Assembly: GCA_002432095.1 (NCBI GenBank)
Contig: DJFQ01000025.1
Span: 37,001 to 42,887 of the forward strand
Origin: Marinagarivorans sp. UBA5868
GTDB lineage: Bacteria > Pseudomonadota > Gammaproteobacteria > Pseudomonadales > Cellvibrionaceae
DNA length: 5,887 bases
Direction of reading: 5' to 3'
In this document: positions 5,394-5,887 of the stretch, piece after piece
Layout of the letters: each line of letters starts with the position of its first letter
Numbering within the stretch: position 1 is the stretch's first letter
Program-made: the position numbers and the translations under genes
The notes under the pieces: generated by a model
What the model was told of the DNA's origin: nothing
Seen by the model: the letters and a program-made list of their open reading frames with translations, nothing else
Databases searched by the model: none

Positions 5394-5887
5394 TTACCAA
5401 AACGCGTGCAGAGTTAAATGTCCGCCGCTGTCAATTTTCTCACCTGCGTAATAAATGGGAGATGTGTAGTGAAAAAGGCCTGCTTCCAGCATCAGGATCT
5501 TGTTGAGTGGTCTGAAATAGGTGGCCTGGACCCGTTCGGTTATGGTTTCCGGACCCATGATGCTGCCACCTGGCGGTGAGGCGTTGCGGCCGTCGTTATT
5601 GAAAAGGAATTTTCCAAGGCTGACATTTAAATGGTCGCCGCCGCGAAAGTACATCTGGCCGCGCAGTATATAGGCTTCGGTATCATTGTCGGTGGATGAG
5701 CCGATAGGGCGACCGTAATAACGGTAACCGCTTGCATAGATCGCGTTATGCTCGTAGGCGACATTGCCTCTTTTTTTGTCAGACTCATAAAAATACACTG
5801 TGGTGTTGAGCGCTTCGAAGCTGACGCGCATTTGGGTATTCCATGGAGAGAGCTGGATTTCTGTTCCCGCCATGCCGATGTGGCGGG
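5394..5887 (-). CDS. Wzi-like capsule assembly outer-membrane protein (5' partial)
   Basis: C-terminal part of a probable Wzi-family outer-membrane beta-barrel, which in E. coli and Klebsiella binds capsule and helps attach it to the cell surface. The frame is open to the right window edge (residues RHIG precede the first visible Met), so the ATG at 5873 is internal and about 164 residues are visible. Alternating aromatic/polar strands run throughout, for example TTVYFYES, AYILRGQMYF, HLNVSLGKFLF and ILMLEAGLFHYTS. The YRYYGRPIGSSTDNDTE segment is typical of the Wzi family as I recall it. The last strand HLTLHAFW ends in an aromatic residue, the usual BAM-recognition feature of barrel proteins. 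It lies 31 bp upstream of the Wza-like export gene on the same strand with no terminator between them, indicating an operon. It could instead be another barrel of a polysaccharide locus; Wzi is favoured. Confidence 0.8.
   Translation of the reverse strand, partial: RHIGMAGTEIQLSPWNTQMRVSFEALNTTVYFYESDKKRGNVAYEHNAIYASGYRYYGRPIGSSTDNDTEAYILRGQMYFRGGDHLNVSLGKFLFNNDGRNASPPGGSIMGPETITERVQATYFRPLNKILMLEAGLFHYTSPIYYAGEKIDSGGHLTLHAFW

Overview
The window is an ordinary-looking stretch of a gammaproteobacterial chromosome. The evidence is a pseudomonad-type multi-lipoyl pyruvate dehydrogenase E2, a GalE that aligns almost without gaps to the E. coli enzyme as I recall it, gammaproteobacterial tRNA sequences that encode CCA, and Wzi/Wza-type capsule export proteins. 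Base composition is near 50% GC by eye. A marine or polysaccharide-degrading lineage (Cellvibrionales/Alteromonadales-like) would fit, but that is a guess from gene flavour and not a demonstrated assignment.

Layout. Positions 1-1310 (+) hold the 3' part of aceF, entering inside the linker before its last lipoyl domain. It converges on galE (1371-2390, -), and a single bidirectional terminator (1333-1362) lies between the two stop codons. Upstream of galE come a short non-coding stretch, a strong terminator (2515-2549), tRNA-Asn(GTT) (2553-2628, -) and tRNA-Val(GAC) (2752-2828, -). Each tRNA has its own recognisable sigma70-type promoter with a GC-rich discriminator. The right half (2888-5887) is read leftward. 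It contains a large Wza-like outer-membrane polysaccharide export protein with six SLBB-type modules, preceded by the C-terminal part of a Wzi-like capsule assembly beta-barrel whose start lies beyond the right edge.

How the genes relate. AceF belongs to central metabolism and is only a neighbour. The Wzi-like and Wza-like genes are 31 bp apart on the same strand and are probably co-transcribed as part of a capsule/exopolysaccharide export locus continuing to the right. GalE supplies UDP-hexose precursors and is functionally compatible with that locus, but two tRNA units and a terminator separate it, so it is probably its own transcription unit. Its pocket residue Cys300 suggests it may also handle UDP-N-acetylhexosamines.

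I found no mobile element, CRISPR array, phage gene or clearly novel system. The points most worth a second look are the six-module architecture and missing lipobox of the export protein, the GalE specificity residue, the twin tRNA promoters, and an 11-bp inverted repeat between the tRNAs. No stretch over 300 bases lacks a gene.
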